Shown here: one piece after another, positions 22,034 through 31,108 of the stretch
How the letters are laid out: the number at the start of each line of letters is the position of its first letter
Numbering within the stretch: position 1 is the first letter of the stretch
From: a virus
Direction: 5' to 3' (one strand)
IMG/VR virus record: IMGVR_UViG_3300043570_000986
Coordinates: 1 to 64,000 of that record
Length of the DNA: 64,000 nucleotides
The notes under the pieces: generated by a model
Seen by the model: only the letters and a program-made list of their open reading frames with translations
Databases searched by the model: none
Told to the model about the DNA's origin: nothing
Position numbers and translations under genes: made by a program

Positions 22034-22710
22034 TGACTATTGTAGAAGCTCATCAAGAATTTAAGTTTAGATGTGATAAATTAGATGCTCTAAATTATCC
22101 TAACTTCTTACCAGAAGAAATAGATTTAATTTTAAATAATGCTCAACAAAGAATTATTAAACAAAGGTATGGTCTTTCTAATAATAAAAGACAATCTTTT
22201 GAGGAAACTCAGAAAAGAACTGAAGATTTAAAAAATGTTACAGTAAATGCAGTATTAACACCTTTAGCTTATGCTTCAGATAATATTGATGTAACTGCAA
22301 GATTTTTAACTTTACCTACTGATCATTGGTTTACTGTACAGGAAAGATGTAGTATTACATGTACTATATGTGGTACACCAGTAACACAACTAGTTGAAGT
22401 TATTCCAACAAGTCATTCAGAATTTTCTAAAGTGATCAAAGATCCTTTTAAACAACCTACTAATACTAAAGTTATTAGATTAATGGAAGCAGGAAGAGTT
22501 GAATTATTATCATCTTGTACAATTGTAGATTATAGAATGAGATACATTAAACAACCAGCTACAGTTAATATTAATACAGGTGTTACATTTGATTTATCTG
22601 AACACATGCATTCAGAAATTATAGATCAAGGAGTATCAATAGCTTTAGAAGGAATAGAGGGTAAAAGAACACAATCATTTAATCCTTTGATTAATAACAC
22701 TAACGAATAA
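22033..22710 (+). CDS. Connector/ring protein (head-tail joining), 225 aa
   Basis: N-terminal helical part EAHQEFKFRCDKLDALNYPNF followed by PEEIDLILNNAQQRIIKQRYG is the signature of connector proteins that bind below the portal (T7 gp11/P22 gp4-like role). The middle has CTICGTPV, a small Cys pair, and the C-terminus is beta-rich. In crAss-like phages several ring proteins stack under the portal. Which ring this is cannot be told from sequence. Confidence 0.7.
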   Translation: MTIVEAHQEFKFRCDKLDALNYPNFLPEEIDLILNNAQQRIIKQRYGLSNNKRQSFEETQKRTEDLKNVTVNAVLTPLAYASDNIDVTARFLTLPTDHWFTVQERCSITCTICGTPVTQLVEVIPTSHSEFSKVIKDPFKQPTNTKVIRLMEAGRVELLSSCTIVDYRMRYIKQPATVNINTGVTFDLSEHMHSEIIDQGVSIALEGIEGKRTQSFNPLINNTNE

Positions 22711-22730
22711 TAAATAAAAATTAAATTAAA

Positions 22731-23150
22731 ATGGCAATAGCAACAATATCACCTAAGTATTTCTTGGGTTCATTCATTCCAAATGTTAAAATTTTATCAG
22801 CTAAAGTTGATGAGATTATTAACTACATTAATGGTACACAAGTAGCAGTAACACAAGGAACAAGTATTACAACTGGAGTTACAGCTAATGCAACTAAAGG
22901 TGTAATTACAACTGTAAGTTTAACTACTGCAGCAAGTACTGTAGCAGGACCTTTTGTAGTAACTAACTCTAAAGTAACAACATCATCTATTGTTCAAGCA
23001 AATGTAGAATATGCTACAGGTAAAACAGGTTTTCCTGTATGTTTAATAGAAGCAGTAGCAGCAGGATCTTTTAACGTAAGATTATTAAATGCTAGTACTG
23101 GTGCAGCATTAAATGATGTAGTTAAAATACATTTTGATGTAATCAATTAA
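22731..23150 (+). CDS. Small beta-rich head decoration/fibre-like protein, 139 aa
   Basis: Short helical start (FLGSFIPNVKILSAKVDEIINYI) followed by a repeated beta pattern (TNSKVTTSSIVQANV, GSFNVRLLNASTGAALNDVVKIHFDV). The ending with 'gsF.v.l.N....L......I.F.V' is typical of small phage beta-sandwich domains found in decoration proteins and fibre tips. The first part could trimerise. Likely on the capsid surface. Confidence 0.6.
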   Translation: MAIATISPKYFLGSFIPNVKILSAKVDEIINYINGTQVAVTQGTSITTGVTANATKGVITTVSLTTAASTVAGPFVVTNSKVTTSSIVQANVEYATGKTGFPVCLIEAVAAGSFNVRLLNASTGAALNDVVKIHFDVIN

Positions 23151-23195
23151 TTAAAAACAAATATCTTAATAAATAAAAATTAAAAATTAAAAACA

Positions 23196-24527
23196 ATGTC
23201 AATTCATAAAGTAACAAACACATTTGTAGGTAATGGTTCAGCATTAGAAGCTAACGTTAATACATTAACTCCAGGTAAATTAGGAGTATTTAAAGCTGAT
23301 CAATCAGTTTTAGCAGCAGCTCAACCTTATGTTGCAGGAACTGCAACTAATGATATTCAGTTATCTGAAACATTTGCTGATGGTTCATTTAAAAAATCAA
23401 TGAAAATTGATGGTCGTGCAGTACAATCTGCAAGATTTGAAAAATATGCTCCTGCATCTCGTGATGTATGGACTATTGGTTATCAACGTGGTTATAGAAA
23501 TGCTGATGGTACTACTTACACAGCAGCAGGTGGTTCAATTGAAGTAAACAATTCTTCTGATTATACAGCTAGTATTCGTTTTAAAAATGATAAATCTTTG
23601 TATTCTGAAAGACCAGAAATGTTAAGAATTAACTTTACATCTTCTGCAACAGCTACTCAATTATCTATTGCTACTCAAATTGCAGCATCAATTAATAACA
23701 GTGGTTTTAAAACATTAGTAAAAGCAGTTGTAATTGGTAATGGTACAGGTATTTTTGGTTTAACAGGTGCTACAGCATATGGTGTTGAAATTACAGCATT
23801 AGATATTAATCAATTCCGTAGTTCAACTTATAAAGAAAATCGTGTATATTTTTCAGTTCAAGTAGAAGATGCTACAGGATTTGGAACAAGTACAACTTGT
23901 ACACAAATTTCTGCAAATAGTCCAGGTGAAGGAACTTATAATTATGTTTATAACAAAGAAAACTTTGATTATCAATATGAAGGTTTATCTAATCGTAGAT
24001 TATGGCCAGCACAACAAGTTAGTTTTAATGTAGTTAATACAGGAGTATTAACTGGAAATATGGCTGCTGTTGTAACTAATCCTACAGGTAACGTAGTAAC
24101 AATACTTGATGAAGATGTAGCAACTGTTACTTCAACATTAGCCTTAAGAGCAGGTGAAATTATTGATGTAGATGGTGTTAAATATGAAATTAAATACATT
24201 GTTAGTGCTACTAAATTTGTACTTACTTCACAAGCATCTGTAGCATATTCAGGAGCAAATCTTAAATTAAGATATTTTTATGATGTTTTAGTAATTACTT
24301 TTGCAGACAATACTTTTACTTCAGGTGCTGATCTTCAAGCATTAGCTCCAAAATCAATCTATATAGCTACACCATCAATTATTACTGGAGCAACAGATCC
24401 TTTACTTAGACCAGCAGTACCAACAACGGTAAGTTATTCTACAGAAGGTGTTGCTTTATTAGTAAATATTGGTGCTTGGTTAGCTGGAACTTCAACTAAT
24501 ATTACAACTGCAGTATTAGTAGCATAG
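23196..24527 (+). CDS. Virion structural protein (head auxiliary candidate), 443 aa
   Basis: Beta-rich, Thr/Ala/Val-rich protein with Ig-like stretches (VSFNVVNTGVLTGNMAAVVTNPTGNVVTI...DEDVATVTSTLALRAGEIIDVDG). Codon use resembles the capsid gene (CGT, GGT), so expression is probably high. Followed by a strong terminator and closing the head block. Candidate major auxiliary/decoration protein; precise role unproven. Confidence 0.62.
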   Translation: MSIHKVTNTFVGNGSALEANVNTLTPGKLGVFKADQSVLAAAQPYVAGTATNDIQLSETFADGSFKKSMKIDGRAVQSARFEKYAPASRDVWTIGYQRGYRNADGTTYTAAGGSIEVNNSSDYTASIRFKNDKSLYSERPEMLRINFTSSATATQLSIATQIAASINNSGFKTLVKAVVIGNGTGIFGLTGATAYGVEITALDINQFRSSTYKENRVYFSVQVEDATGFGTSTTCTQISANSPGEGTYNYVYNKENFDYQYEGLSNRRLWPAQQVSFNVVNTGVLTGNMAAVVTNPTGNVVTILDEDVATVTSTLALRAGEIIDVDGVKYEIKYIVSATKFVLTSQASVAYSGANLKLRYFYDVLVITFADNTFTSGADLQALAPKSIYIATPSIITGATDPLLRPAVPTTVSYSTEGVALLVNIGAWLAGTSTNITTAVLVA

Positions 24528-24594
24528 TCTAGTTCTTAGACTACAACTCACATCATTCTGATGTGTCAAACTTTAAAGCCTTAATTAGTATAAT

Positions 24595-24638
24595 AAGCCC
24601 CTGGTTTCTCTTCCTTAAAAGTTTTCCAGGGGCTTTAT
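24595..24638 (+). terminator. Strong terminator closing the head block
   Basis: AAGCCCCTGG (24595-24604) pairs perfectly with CCAGGGGCTT (24626-24635), followed by TTATTTATG. A second small hairpin, CACATCA-TTC-TGATGTG (24549-24565), lies upstream. Together they end the head-protein message before the fibre genes. Confidence 0.8.
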
Positions 24639-24659
24639 TTATGCTTAAAAAATAAAAAT

Positions 24660-25235
24660 ATGTTATCACTAAAATTTGATCTTTGTGTAGTTAATGCGTG
24701 TACACAATTAAGATTTACAGAAACTACAGGAATTTATTCAACAGCTAATTTAGGTGGATGGGGATTACCTAATATACAAATATCTGATGCTGTTACAGCA
24801 ACTTTAGCAATAACTCCTTATGGTTCTACAACAACCTATACAATAGACTTATTAGCTACTACATTATTTCCTACAGATAATACTTCATTTACTGCTGATA
24901 TACCATTAGGTACTATTGGTAATCCTACAAGTATTGCAGATGGAAAATGGTTATTTACATATACTGTAACAGATGCTACAGATACATATACTAAAAATAT
25001 CTATAAATACTTCTACTGTAATACTGAATGTTGTGTAACAAATATGTTAGCAGCATTAGATTTATCATGTGATTGTTGTAAAGATTCAACAGAATACAAA
25101 AATTATATTCTTGCGTGGACTCAATTACAATCTCTTAAAAAAGCAGCAGCTTGTGGAGATGAAGCTAATTTTACAGCTATTAAAAAAATAGTAGATAAAT
25201 TATGCTTAAATAGTGGGTGTAAAACTTGCAAATAA
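24660..25235 (+). CDS. Cys-rich fibre-module protein, 191 aa
   Basis: First 120 residues are beta-rich (LKFDLCVVNACTQLRFTETTGIYST...). The C-terminal 70 are helical with 11 cysteines in the pattern CNTECC..C.CC.....C......C...C..C. I recognise the same general plan in structural proteins of other Bacteroidota phages. The Cys could bind metal or form disulfides outside the cell. First gene of the fibre module. Role: adaptor or fibre base, by inference. Confidence 0.6.
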   Translation: MLSLKFDLCVVNACTQLRFTETTGIYSTANLGGWGLPNIQISDAVTATLAITPYGSTTTYTIDLLATTLFPTDNTSFTADIPLGTIGNPTSIADGKWLFTYTVTDATDTYTKNIYKYFYCNTECCVTNMLAALDLSCDCCKDSTEYKNYILAWTQLQSLKKAAACGDEANFTAIKKIVDKLCLNSGCKTCK

Positions 25236-25268
25236 CAAATAAAAACCTTATATTAATATATAGAAAAT

Positions 25269-25850
25269 ATGTGTACAGATTGTAATGAAATAACAATACC
25301 TACAGGTCCAACTGGAGCTACAGGAGCTACAGGAGAAACTGGTCCTGCTGGTACCGATGGAACTAATGGAACTAATGGTACAAATGGTACTACAATATTA
25401 AGTACTTATAATAGTACTACTGGTGTAGGTACACCTTCAGGATTAACTGAAACAACATTATTTACATATAATATACCTGCTAATACATTAGCTATAAATG
25501 GTGATGAATTAGAATTATACGCATATTATGAATACTTTAATAATGATCCTGTTACATTAAGAATAAAATTAGGAGCAAAAATAGTTAGTTTTACAGTAGC
25601 AGATGCAGAAAATGATTATAGAATTTTAAAAATTAAAATCTCTAGAATTTCTTCTAATTCTCAGTTATGGACAATTGAAGAATCAATTAGACAAGCAGGA
25701 GAAGGAACTGTTGCAGGTTCTATTAGAGTAGATTCATCTACTGTAGATTTAACAACTATTTTAGCTTTTGAAATTACTGCTCAAAATACAGCAACTGGTG
25801 CTAATCAATTATTACTTAAAAAAGCGACACTTTATAAATATGCAATTTAA
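25269..25850 (+). CDS. Collagen-like fibre protein, 193 aa
   Basis: Residues about 12-41 are Gly-X-Y triplets (GPTGATGATGE..., then GTN repeats) that form a collagen-like trimeric stalk. The remaining 150 residues are a beta-rich tip (FTYNIPANTLAINGDELEL...). This tip resembles the 'slightly polar' trimer tips of phage fibres. It would be a short head or tail fibre that binds the cell surface. Preceded by an A-rich leader and overlapping the next gene by one base. Confidence 0.78.
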   Translation: MCTDCNEITIPTGPTGATGATGETGPAGTDGTNGTNGTNGTTILSTYNSTTGVGTPSGLTETTLFTYNIPANTLAINGDELELYAYYEYFNNDPVTLRIKLGAKIVSFTVADAENDYRILKIKISRISSNSQLWTIEESIRQAGEGTVAGSIRVDSSTVDLTTILAFEITAQNTATGANQLLLKKATLYKYAI

Positions 25851-26707
25851 TGATAATAGGTTTTTTAAATACTGTTAAATCTCCAGGAACAATTACTATT
25901 ATTAGTGATGATAGTGGTAATGTAATCCCAGGAGATATTGTTTCTTATGAGAAATTAATAGGAACATTTAATATTGAAGATGTTGTAACTTTTGATATAG
26001 ATTTTACACAAAGAACACCTATAGCAAGTAATGTTACATTATATACTGCTCCTCAGCAAAATATAACTAATTTAAATACTGTAAATAATCTAAATACAGT
26101 AAATAATTTAAATATAGTATTAACTAACTCTTTGTGTTGTATTTCAGAACAAGCTGTTAAGGTATCTAAACTATATTCTATAGGTGATAAGTGTGCTGAT
26201 TCTGAATTACAGAAGTTAAAACTAATGAATGATTGGTTTGAAGCTTTAAGATGTTATAATGCTAATGAAAGTATTAATGCAGAATTTGCATTAACAATTA
26301 CTTATAGTGCTTATACTGCATTATCAAATGTATTAAGAAATTATACAGTTAATGTTAATGGTGTTGAATCTACTTTACCTGGAGATGGTATTAAAACAAG
26401 ATTTGAAATACTTTCAGAATTATTAGATATTGTATTACCTAATAATATTACTAATATAGTTATAGATCCTGATGGTAGAGATGAAAGATATGTTACAATA
26501 TACGTTATAGGATTATGTGATACTGAAAATATTACACTATCAACATCATTAATATCTACAGGAGCATTATTAAGTACTATAAATTTTACTAAATATAAAA
26601 ATGGATTATGTACAGTTTTAAATTGTTTAACAGAAGCTGATTTTAATATTTTACTAAGTAAACTAATGAAAGAATGTGATATTTGTGATTGCCAATTAAC
26701 AACTTAA
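25850..26707 (+). CDS. Fibre-module protein with LNTVNN repeat and Cys motif, 285 aa
   Basis: N-terminal beta domain (FLNTVKSPGTITIISDDSGN) leads into a short repeat LNTVNNLNTVNN (about residues 74-86), likely a trimeric stalk. A Cys-bearing helical part follows (LCCISEQAVKVSKLYSIGDKC..., residues about 97-140) that resembles the C-terminal part of the 24660-25235 product. Ends ECDICDCQLTT. Probably an extended fibre or adaptor partner of the collagen-like protein. Confidence 0.6.
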   Translation: MIIGFLNTVKSPGTITIISDDSGNVIPGDIVSYEKLIGTFNIEDVVTFDIDFTQRTPIASNVTLYTAPQQNITNLNTVNNLNTVNNLNIVLTNSLCCISEQAVKVSKLYSIGDKCADSELQKLKLMNDWFEALRCYNANESINAEFALTITYSAYTALSNVLRNYTVNVNGVESTLPGDGIKTRFEILSELLDIVLPNNITNIVIDPDGRDERYVTIYVIGLCDTENITLSTSLISTGALLSTINFTKYKNGLCTVLNCLTEADFNILLSKLMKECDICDCQLTT

Positions 26708-26718
26708 AATAAAATAAA

Positions 26719-27069
26719 ATGAATTTACAATTCGGAAATCAAAGTAAAAGTTATTTAGACCAGTTACTTAAACAAAATCTTAATAGTTTTAAAGCTTTTA
26801 GTTATCAAAAACTAACAGTTACAGGTACTGCAGCAACTTTAACTGTTCCTGCAAATGCTAAATATGCAGAAATTAGATTAGAATCTACAATTACTGCAAC
26901 TATTGCAGCAAGATATTTAATTACAGGTGGTGTTCCTACAGCAACTGATGGTATGGCTTTAAATAATTTAGATCTATTTGACATAAGTGATTATCAAAAT
27001 CTAGTTAACTTTCAAGTAATACAAACTGGTGCAGGTACTCATACTTTACATATACAATACTATAAATAA
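26719..27069 (+). CDS. Small beta-sandwich virion protein, 116 aa
   Basis: Helical N-terminus (SYLDQLLKQNLNSFKAF) and then a compact beta domain (TVTGTAATLTVPANAKYAEIRLES ... HTLHIQYYK). The wording 'LTVPanAkYAeI' and 'tLhiqYY' recurs in fibre-associated domains of Bacteroidota phages. It may be a carbohydrate-binding or joining module; not enough to say more. Confidence 0.62.
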   Translation: MNLQFGNQSKSYLDQLLKQNLNSFKAFSYQKLTVTGTAATLTVPANAKYAEIRLESTITATIAARYLITGGVPTATDGMALNNLDLFDISDYQNLVNFQVIQTGAGTHTLHIQYYK

Positions 27070-27075
27070 TAAAAC

Positions 27076-27516
27076 ATGATTTCAGCTATTAAAAATATAA
27101 AAAGAGTATTTTCTCAAAATGGAGGAAGTGGTGGAGCTGCTGTTAACTTAGTAGGCTCTCCATGTGAAATCCAATTAGCTGCAAGTGATGAATCTACTGC
27201 TTTAACAACAGGTACATCTAAGGTTAGCTTTAGAATGCCTTACGCTATGACCTTAACAGAAGTTAGAGCTTCTTTAGTTACTGCTCAAGCAAGTGGAACT
27301 ATATTTACAGTAGATATTAATGAGGCAGGAGTTAGTGTTTTATCAACTTTATTAACAATAGATAATACTGAATTAACTAGTGTAACTGCTGCAACACCTC
27401 CTGTAATATCAGATAGTGGTTTAGCAGATGATGCTTTAATAACTATTGATATTGACCAAATAGGAGATGGTACTGCTAAAGGTTTAAAGATATTATTAAA
27501 AGGAACTAGGGCATGA
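27076..27516 (+). CDS. Fibre-module protein with shared virion anchor, 146 aa
   Basis: N-terminus MISAIKNIKRVFSQNGG matches the N-terminus of the 29384-30925 fibre (SA.KN.RKIFSQ.G), so both probably plug into the same virion site. The remaining 120 residues form a beta domain (KVSFRMPYAMTLTEVRASL...). Overlaps the next, receptor-binding gene by 4 nt. Confidence 0.62.
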   Translation: MISAIKNIKRVFSQNGGSGGAAVNLVGSPCEIQLAASDESTALTTGTSKVSFRMPYAMTLTEVRASLVTAQASGTIFTVDINEAGVSVLSTLLTIDNTELTSVTAATPPVISDSGLADDALITIDIDQIGDGTAKGLKILLKGTRA

Positions 27517-29105
27517 TAATAAATCCGTACATATATGGAGTTGCATCTACCTATGACCCAGATGCTCAACTATTTTTTAATGCTCAAACAGCAGCAGGAG
27601 TAACTCTTTCTACTACTGAAAAAAATGCTGTTAATCAATGGGTAGTAGATAGCAAAGCAGCAGGTATATGGGCTAAGTTTAAAGCTATTTATCCTTTTGT
27701 AGGAAGCACAGCAACATCTCAAAAGTTCAACCTTAAAAATCCTTTAGATACCAATGCAGCCTTTAGACTAAGTTTTGTAGGTGGTGGAACTCATAGTTCT
27801 AATGGCTACCAACCTAATGGTATAAATGCCTATGCAGATACTTTTTTAATACCAGCACCAAATTTATTGGTAAATAGTACCCACTTATCTTACTATTCAA
27901 GAACAACAAGTAATGGTCTTGAAGTAGAAATTGGATGTCGAGATTTATCAATGAATAGTTCTTTGCTTGAAATAAGAACTACTGGAGTAACTTATGGAGC
28001 ATTAAATAGTTCTCCAACTTATATAAGTTTTACAGATTCTGATAGTAAAGGGATGTACACATTAAATAGAAGTGCATCAAATGTTGTTAAAATATTTAAA
28101 AATAATATAATAGGTGTTAGTGGAACAACAGTAAGTACATCAGCACCCACAACCTACCCAATAACTATTGGTGCATTTAATGGAGCAGGAACTACTCAAT
28201 ACTATTCCGCTAAACAATGTGCTTTTTCAACAATAGGAGATGGGCTTACTGATTTAGAATCTCAATTATTCTACCAAATAACTGAAAAATATCAAGTAGC
28301 TTTAGGTAGAAATATAAATGCTCTACAATCATTCTACTATAATAGTGCTTATAACAATGAAACTAATGCTTTCTTATTTAGTACACAAATAACAGATAAC
28401 ACTATTCAAACTGCTACAAACACTTTAGTGAGTGATTTAAAGACTGCTAATATCTTTACTAAGATGAAAGCTATCTACCCTATGGTTGGTGGAACTGCAA
28501 CTACTTGTAAATTTAACTTAGTTAATGCACAAGATACTAATGCTGCTTATAGATTAGTGTTTAGCGGTGGTGGCACGTTTAGCGCAAACGGGTATCAGCC
28601 AAATGGAACTAATGCTTATGCAAATACTTTTTTAGCACCGTCTGCATTTTATTCAACAAACATGCACTTGTCTTACTATTCAAGAACATCTGCTATTGGA
28701 ACTGTTTTAGAAATAGGCAACTCTCAAATAATATCGGGTGGAACAACTTATTCTACATTAGCAACAGCAAGAAATTCTATTTTTGGTTTTACAACAAATG
28801 GGTTAATTAGTTATTTAGCACAAGCTAATTCTTTAGGTTTTTTCTTAGGTCAAAAATTAACAAATTCATCTAGAAAAATTTTTAGAAATGGTATTGTAAA
28901 TAATTTAACAGTAACAACTGATGCAAATAATTTACCAAATACAAATGCTTATATAGGTGCTATAAATGACAATGGAACTTCTGCATTTTATTCATCTAAA
29001 GAATGCGCCTTTGCATCAATAGGTGATGGATTAACAGATGCTGAGGCCTTAGCGTTTTACAATGCAGTTAATGCCTTCCAAGTAAGTTTAGCTAGAAATG
29101 TTTAA
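27513..29105 (+). CDS. Receptor-binding fibre protein with two duplicated domains, 530 aa
   Basis: Two homologous halves of about 250 residues, roughly 20-265 and 285-530. Matching phrases include FKAIYPFVGSTATSQKFNL / MKAIYPMVGGTATTCKFNL, GYQPNGINAYADTFL / GYQPNGTNAYANTFL, HLSYYSRT in both, and IGDGLTDLESQLFY / IGDGLTDAEALAFY. Each half reads as a beta-jelly-roll, concanavalin-like binding domain. Around 28560-28612 the second copy has unusually GC-rich codons (GGT GGC ACG, GCA AAC GGG), a sign of recent exchange. Likely the adhesin that determines host range. Confidence 0.68.
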   Translation: MIINPYIYGVASTYDPDAQLFFNAQTAAGVTLSTTEKNAVNQWVVDSKAAGIWAKFKAIYPFVGSTATSQKFNLKNPLDTNAAFRLSFVGGGTHSSNGYQPNGINAYADTFLIPAPNLLVNSTHLSYYSRTTSNGLEVEIGCRDLSMNSSLLEIRTTGVTYGALNSSPTYISFTDSDSKGMYTLNRSASNVVKIFKNNIIGVSGTTVSTSAPTTYPITIGAFNGAGTTQYYSAKQCAFSTIGDGLTDLESQLFYQITEKYQVALGRNINALQSFYYNSAYNNETNAFLFSTQITDNTIQTATNTLVSDLKTANIFTKMKAIYPMVGGTATTCKFNLVNAQDTNAAYRLVFSGGGTFSANGYQPNGTNAYANTFLAPSAFYSTNMHLSYYSRTSAIGTVLEIGNSQIISGGTTYSTLATARNSIFGFTTNGLISYLAQANSLGFFLGQKLTNSSRKIFRNGIVNNLTVTTDANNLPNTNAYIGAINDNGTSAFYSSKECAFASIGDGLTDAEALAFYNAVNAFQVSLARNV

Positions 29106-29117
29106 CAAATAAAAATT

Positions 29118-29378
29118 ATGAAACTAACAGATATAACAAGAGCAGAATACACTACTTATGTAGGACTTCTAACAGTGGAACAAAAAGATGAATTAGTAGG
29201 GCAGATGTATGCTCCAGATTGTTATTTTAATCCTATAATGGATAATGCAGATAATTGGGTTATCTCTATTGAGGAGATGGAATATAACATAAATCCTGTA
29301 TATGCTTGGGTAAAAGATTTAGACTTAATATTGTATATACCTAAAGAAAATCCTTTTCCACCAATTAGTGAAAATTAA
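29118..29378 (+). CDS. Small conserved fibre-linked protein, 86 aa
   Basis: Acidic protein opening MKLTDITRAEYTTYVGLLTVEQKDELVGQMY with VISIEEMEYNINP further on. Short acidic proteins next to fibre genes are often fibre-assembly chaperones; that is an inference from position. The phrase 'p.y.w.i..D..W.iSiEe' recurs in phages of this host group. Confidence 0.6.
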   Translation: MKLTDITRAEYTTYVGLLTVEQKDELVGQMYAPDCYFNPIMDNADNWVISIEEMEYNINPVYAWVKDLDLILYIPKENPFPPISEN

Positions 29379-29383
29379 TAAAT

Positions 29384-30925
29384 ATGGGACAGTCAGCAGT
29401 AAAGAATCCTAGAAAAATATTCAGTCAAGCTGGGGCAGACCCTGCATTAAATAATCGTGTAACAAATTTAGAAAATAATGAATATAAAATCCTTTACTTC
29501 CAGACCATCAGTTCAACAACAGGCACAATCACGAAACCCACAGGTGCGACAATACTTTTGGACCAATTTTATAGTGGTGGTGATGCTCTTGTTGAAACAC
29601 TTAGTAATGGGCAACCAACTGGACAATCTCCGCTTACCATTGGTGGTGCAGTGGTATCGGTTACTAGTTTTGATACTAGTGGGAATTATGTCCTTAGTGG
29701 TACTCCTTCCGCTTATCCTGTAGCATTAGTCTACATATTTAAAATTAAAGCTATTGATTTACCTAATCTAAACATGACTAACATCATGCAAATGGATGCT
29801 AATGGGTATGTACCTTATGTAGGTGCAATTACAGATTTAGATTTAGGGGAATATGAATTAAAAGCAGGTCAAATAGAATTAGATCAAAGTCCAACAGGAA
29901 CAGCAGGTGTTGCAGTTACTAGATGGAATGATACTATTGGTAGTACAGAAACTACTTTAAAAGGTGGTAGCGTTGTTATAAAAAATGGAGTTGATTTAAT
30001 GGCTAGAGTAGTTAATAAAGTTACTCCAAACACTACATTAACTAAGGCGGCTTATCAAGTAGTTAAAGTAAGTGGCGCACAAGGTCAAAGATTAGCAATT
30101 GATTTTGCTCAAGGTAATAATGACTTAAATAGTGCGGACACAATCGGAGTAGTTACTGAAACTATTTTAACTAATCAAGAAGGCTTTATTTTAACAGTAG
30201 GTCAAATTGAAGAAATAAATACAACAGGTTCTTTACAAAGCGAAACTTGGGTAGATGGGGATGTATTATATTTAAGTCCTACAGTTGCAGGTGCTATGAC
30301 TAATATTAAACCAACTGGATTAACTGGTCATATAGTTGTTTTAGGATATGTAGAATATGCACACGCTATTCATGGTAAAATCTATGTTAAGATAATGAAT
30401 GGATGGGAATTAGATGAATTACATAACGTTTATATAAACCCAACTACATTAGCAAATAACGATGTACTGCAATACGAAAGTTCTACAAGTTTATGGAAAA
30501 ATAAACAAATAGATAATATATTTACAGTTCAATTTGAAACAGGCCCATTAAGCCCAGCGGATGCGACAACTTATTATTTTGGTGACGTAAGAATAACTCC
30601 AAATCTAACTGCAACTAATTTTAATTACAACTTAGGTTCTGCTTATACAATAATTGGTGCTAGAATAAGTATTGGTAACAATACCAGTAGTGGCACAACT
30701 GAATTAGCAACTTTACAAATTAGAAATATAACACAAAGTACAACTTCTAGTTTAGGTACATTTAGAACAGATGCTACAAGTACTTCAATTAAAGGCACTA
30801 CATTTACAGGTGCAAGTATATCCGTTGCTGCTAGTGATGATATTGTTGCTCAAATTGACTTTCCAACGTACGCTACTAATCCAACAACTATCTTAATTTT
30901 TTTAACTTTAATTTGTAAAAAATAA
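29384..30925 (+). CDS. Tail/head fibre protein, 513 aa
   Basis: N-terminal anchor QSAVKNPRKIFSQAGAD, shared with the 27076-27516 product. It is followed by beta-rich segments, an NGYVPYVGAITDLDLGEYEL motif common to fibre shafts of Bacteroidota phages, and a mid-region typical of fibre proteins (GVVTETILTNQEGF..). The C-terminal domain is beta-rich (IGARISIGNNTSSGTTELA...). Some stretches (29500-29720) use GC-richer codons than their surroundings, as in the other adhesin. Likely a receptor-binding fibre. Confidence 0.7.
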   Translation: MGQSAVKNPRKIFSQAGADPALNNRVTNLENNEYKILYFQTISSTTGTITKPTGATILLDQFYSGGDALVETLSNGQPTGQSPLTIGGAVVSVTSFDTSGNYVLSGTPSAYPVALVYIFKIKAIDLPNLNMTNIMQMDANGYVPYVGAITDLDLGEYELKAGQIELDQSPTGTAGVAVTRWNDTIGSTETTLKGGSVVIKNGVDLMARVVNKVTPNTTLTKAAYQVVKVSGAQGQRLAIDFAQGNNDLNSADTIGVVTETILTNQEGFILTVGQIEEINTTGSLQSETWVDGDVLYLSPTVAGAMTNIKPTGLTGHIVVLGYVEYAHAIHGKIYVKIMNGWELDELHNVYINPTTLANNDVLQYESSTSLWKNKQIDNIFTVQFETGPLSPADATTYYFGDVRITPNLTATNFNYNLGSAYTIIGARISIGNNTSSGTTELATLQIRNITQSTTSSLGTFRTDATSTSIKGTTFTGASISVAASDDIVAQIDFPTYATNPTTILIFLTLICKK

Positions 30926-31092
30926 TGAAAACTTACGAGATTAAATACGAACCAATTACTATTGATGGTAAAGTTATTGATAAATATAACATCTATTATT
31001 ATATAGATAATGTTTTAGAAAATAAAGAATTTTATGGATATAATTTAGAATTACCGTTAATTAAAATAAGAGAAAATTATAATTTAAAATAA
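30925..31092 (+). CDS. Small hypothetical protein, 55 aa
   Basis: Encodes MKTYEIKYEPITIDGKVIDK... with Tyr/Asn-rich beta composition. It starts in a TAATG overlap with the fibre gene and ends 16 nt before the next start. Function unknown; perhaps a fibre chaperone. Confidence 0.6.
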   Translation: MKTYEIKYEPITIDGKVIDKYNIYYYIDNVLENKEFYGYNLELPLIKIRENYNLK

Positions 31093-31108
31093 AAGAACTT
31101 AAAAAACT

